Below are positions 62,671-64,000 of a DNA stretch of 64,000 nt, in pieces. How positions within the stretch are numbered: the stretch's first letter is position 1; each line of letters opens with the position of its first letter. Origin of the DNA: an uncultured Gallionellaceae bacterium (GTDB lineage Bacteria > Pseudomonadota > Gammaproteobacteria > Burkholderiales > Gallionellaceae); the NCBI GenBank assembly GCA_903847155.1, contig CAINCU010000054.1, positions 1 through 64,000 of the forward strand, given 5' to 3'. The position numbers and the translations under genes were made by a program. The notes below the pieces were generated by a model. That model was not told the DNA's origin and did not search any database. It was given only the letters and a program-made list of their open reading frames with translations.

Positions 62671-64000
62671 TCATAGATCAATATGCGTTGTCGGATTAAC
62701 CCAAGGTTTTTCCCATTCCAGCAACGCTTCCGCAAACAACAAACGCCAACCATCTGCCGCCAACTCGCCGCAGTGTATGTTGCCGCGATGCAGCAGATGG
62801 CTGGCCGCACCTTCGACATGAAACAGGTTCTTGCGCAGCAGCGGTTGCAATGCGGACAGCACTAGTTCCACATCGGCTACCACCGCCTGCTGCGCTGCCC
62901 CATCGCCTATATCCGCGACCCAGGAAATGGCGATGGTACTTTCAAACAAACCCCAGATGCCTTTTTGCTCACCTCTCATCACCTCCACGCTTTTGTGCGC
63001 GGAACCGGTGCGTTTCAACGCAAGGCGGATTTTTTCCAGCATGGTCGCCGGTATCACATTGCGCCGCTGGTCGAAGCGGATCAACAGCAAGGTGGCTTGC
63101 AATTCGCCCGCGCGCGCCGCCGTCACCCGTACCATATTTTGTTCCAGCGCCTTGCTGGTCGCCGTGGAATACAGGCGCGCCAGCGTAAAATAGGCGATGC
63201 CCAGCAGTACCGGCCCCGCAAGGTTGATGTAGGTATTAGTGAAGTTGATACTGGCGAACGAGAACGCGATCAAGATCATCTGCGACAGGCCGAACAGTCT
63301 GTCGATGTTGCCGCGCCCGTCTTCGCGATAGAAAGCCCAGGCCGTACCCCATATCAAAGCCAGCGTGATGAACAGATACCAGATTTGCCCTTCGGGGAAA
63401 CGCAGCGAATCGCCGTGTTTGACGTTGTCGATGGCGGTCGCCAGCACTTCCACGCCGGGATGCATGCGCGCCATCGGTGTGGCACGCAGGTCATACAGTC
63501 CGGAAGCGGTTGAGCCGATTAGTACGACCTTGCCTTTGAATTCATCTTGCGCGCGTTGCTTCTGCTTGCTGCCCATATCCAGAAAGACATCGGAGAAGCT
63601 CACATACTTATAGCTGAAAGGCATACCGCGCCAGTTCAACAACATTTGCTCGGTGCTTGGTCGTGGCCAGCCGAATTCGCTGCCGATGCGCGCAGGCAGG
63701 GAAGGCAGTTTCCAACCGTACCCGGCGATATACACCGGGTAGCTGCGCACCACGCCGTCGCTATCCAGCGCCACGTTATTTGTGCCCAGCCGTCCGCCAT
63801 CCAGCGCCGCCTGAAAATGCGGCAGGATGACGCTCATGGTGGCATCGGCATCCTGGTCCTCCTCCGGCATCTTCATCACACCCGGAATCTGCGCCGCCTT
63901 GATCTGGCTCTGCGCATCGCCTGACGGATCAAGGCGCAACATCGGGAAGAAGGTGTTGTTGGTGGCGGCGATGGACGCATTAAAATACGCATCGCTTGCG
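62671..64000 (-). CDS. CHASE2-domain membrane sensor, 3' part (N-terminus beyond window)
   Basis: The frame is open from the window edge down to a stop at 62671, at least 443 residues. The visible start reads ASDAYFNASIAATNNTFFPMLRLDP, inside a CHASE2 extracytoplasmic domain (LGTNNVALDSDGVVRSYPV, GKVVLIGSTASGLYDLRATPM, PGVEVLATAIDNV). Two or three membrane spans follow (about 63170-63350), then a C-terminal soluble part that matches neither GGDEF nor guanylate cyclase as far as I can see. It lies upstream of the SH3b and M48 genes on the same strand with 34 bp between, so they may form one operon. Confidence 0.85.
   Translation of the reverse strand, partial: ASDAYFNASIAATNNTFFPMLRLDPSGDAQSQIKAAQIPGVMKMPEEDQDADATMSVILPHFQAALDGGRLGTNNVALDSDGVVRSYPVYIAGYGWKLPSLPARIGSEFGWPRPSTEQMLLNWRGMPFSYKYVSFSDVFLDMGSKQKQRAQDEFKGKVVLIGSTASGLYDLRATPMARMHPGVEVLATAIDNVKHGDSLRFPEGQIWYLFITLALIWGTAWAFYREDGRGNIDRLFGLSQMILIAFSFASINFTNTYINLAGPVLLGIAYFTLARLYSTATSKALEQNMVRVTAARAGELQATLLLIRFDQRRNVIPATMLEKIRLALKRTGSAHKSVEVMRGEQKGIWGLFESTIAISWVADIGDGAAQQAVVADVELVLSALQPLLRKNLFHVEGAASHLLHRGNIHCGELAADGWRLLFAEALLEWEKPWVNPTTHIDL

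Overview
The window looks like a chromosome segment of a betaproteobacterium, most plausibly of the Nitrosomonadales / Gallionellaceae type (Gallionella or Sideroxydans relatives). The grounds are betaproteobacterial housekeeping neighbourhoods (rpsT beside murJ; argD-argF-argG; trxA-rho; rplU-rpmA-obgE-proB; bamC-dapA), a circularly permuted tmRNA gene, feoAB, and a cluster of small c-type cytochromes with a heme-porin protein and a NapC/CymA-type tetraheme quinol dehydrogenase. The assignment to family level is inference. Two genes run off the window edges: a giant adhesin on the left and a CHASE2 sensor on the right.

Layout. 1-3.07 kb: 5' part of a minus-strand two-partner-secretion adhesin with two GLUG-repeat modules. 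3.3-9.5 kb: a same-strand cluster of five genes (TPR-sulfotransferase, PaaK-like adenylating ligase, DUF849/BKACE-GNAT fusion, QueC-like PP-loop enzyme, APS kinase), a candidate pathway making and sulfating an unknown molecule. 9.6-20 kb: methyltransferase, AEC transporter, a J-protein operon with three unknown proteins, a CobD/AmpE-like protein, nitroreductase, thioredoxin, murJ with a tandem duplication of its 5' end joined to GGDEF and transposase scraps, a nuclease-like protein, rpsT. 20-32.3 kb: arginine, nucleotide-repair and translation genes. 32.4-42 kb: a zone with decaying genes (frameshifted lepB, broken roxA, an EAL-domain tail) among intact slyD, bcp, bamC, dapA, feoAB, and a tRNA-Ser. 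42-52 kb: nitroreductase, LuxR-type regulator, PAS protein, BI-1 protein, rhodanese, rlmD, exonuclease, D,D-carboxypeptidase and a TMTC-like membrane protein.

52.5-60.8 kb is the most striking part. After the permuted tmRNA come a membrane histidine kinase and an NtrC-type sigma-54 activator, then the cytochrome cluster. Paired palindromes GTCATG-N4-CATGAC, 20 bp apart and about 84 bp upstream of a sigma-54 promoter, occur twice: before the kinase gene and before the heme-porin gene. This predicts a self-amplifying two-component switch for an electron-transfer module. The module has decayed in places: one deleted cytochrome copy, and a decaheme-type gene cut after a first heme motif that has lost its histidine.

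A dispersed palindromic repeat of about 57 bp occurs seven times between genes on both strands (9.6, 16.1, 19.4, 19.7, 40.6, 48.9 and 52.3 kb) and is probably a genome-wide REP-like family. All calls were made by reading the sequence; no database search was possible.
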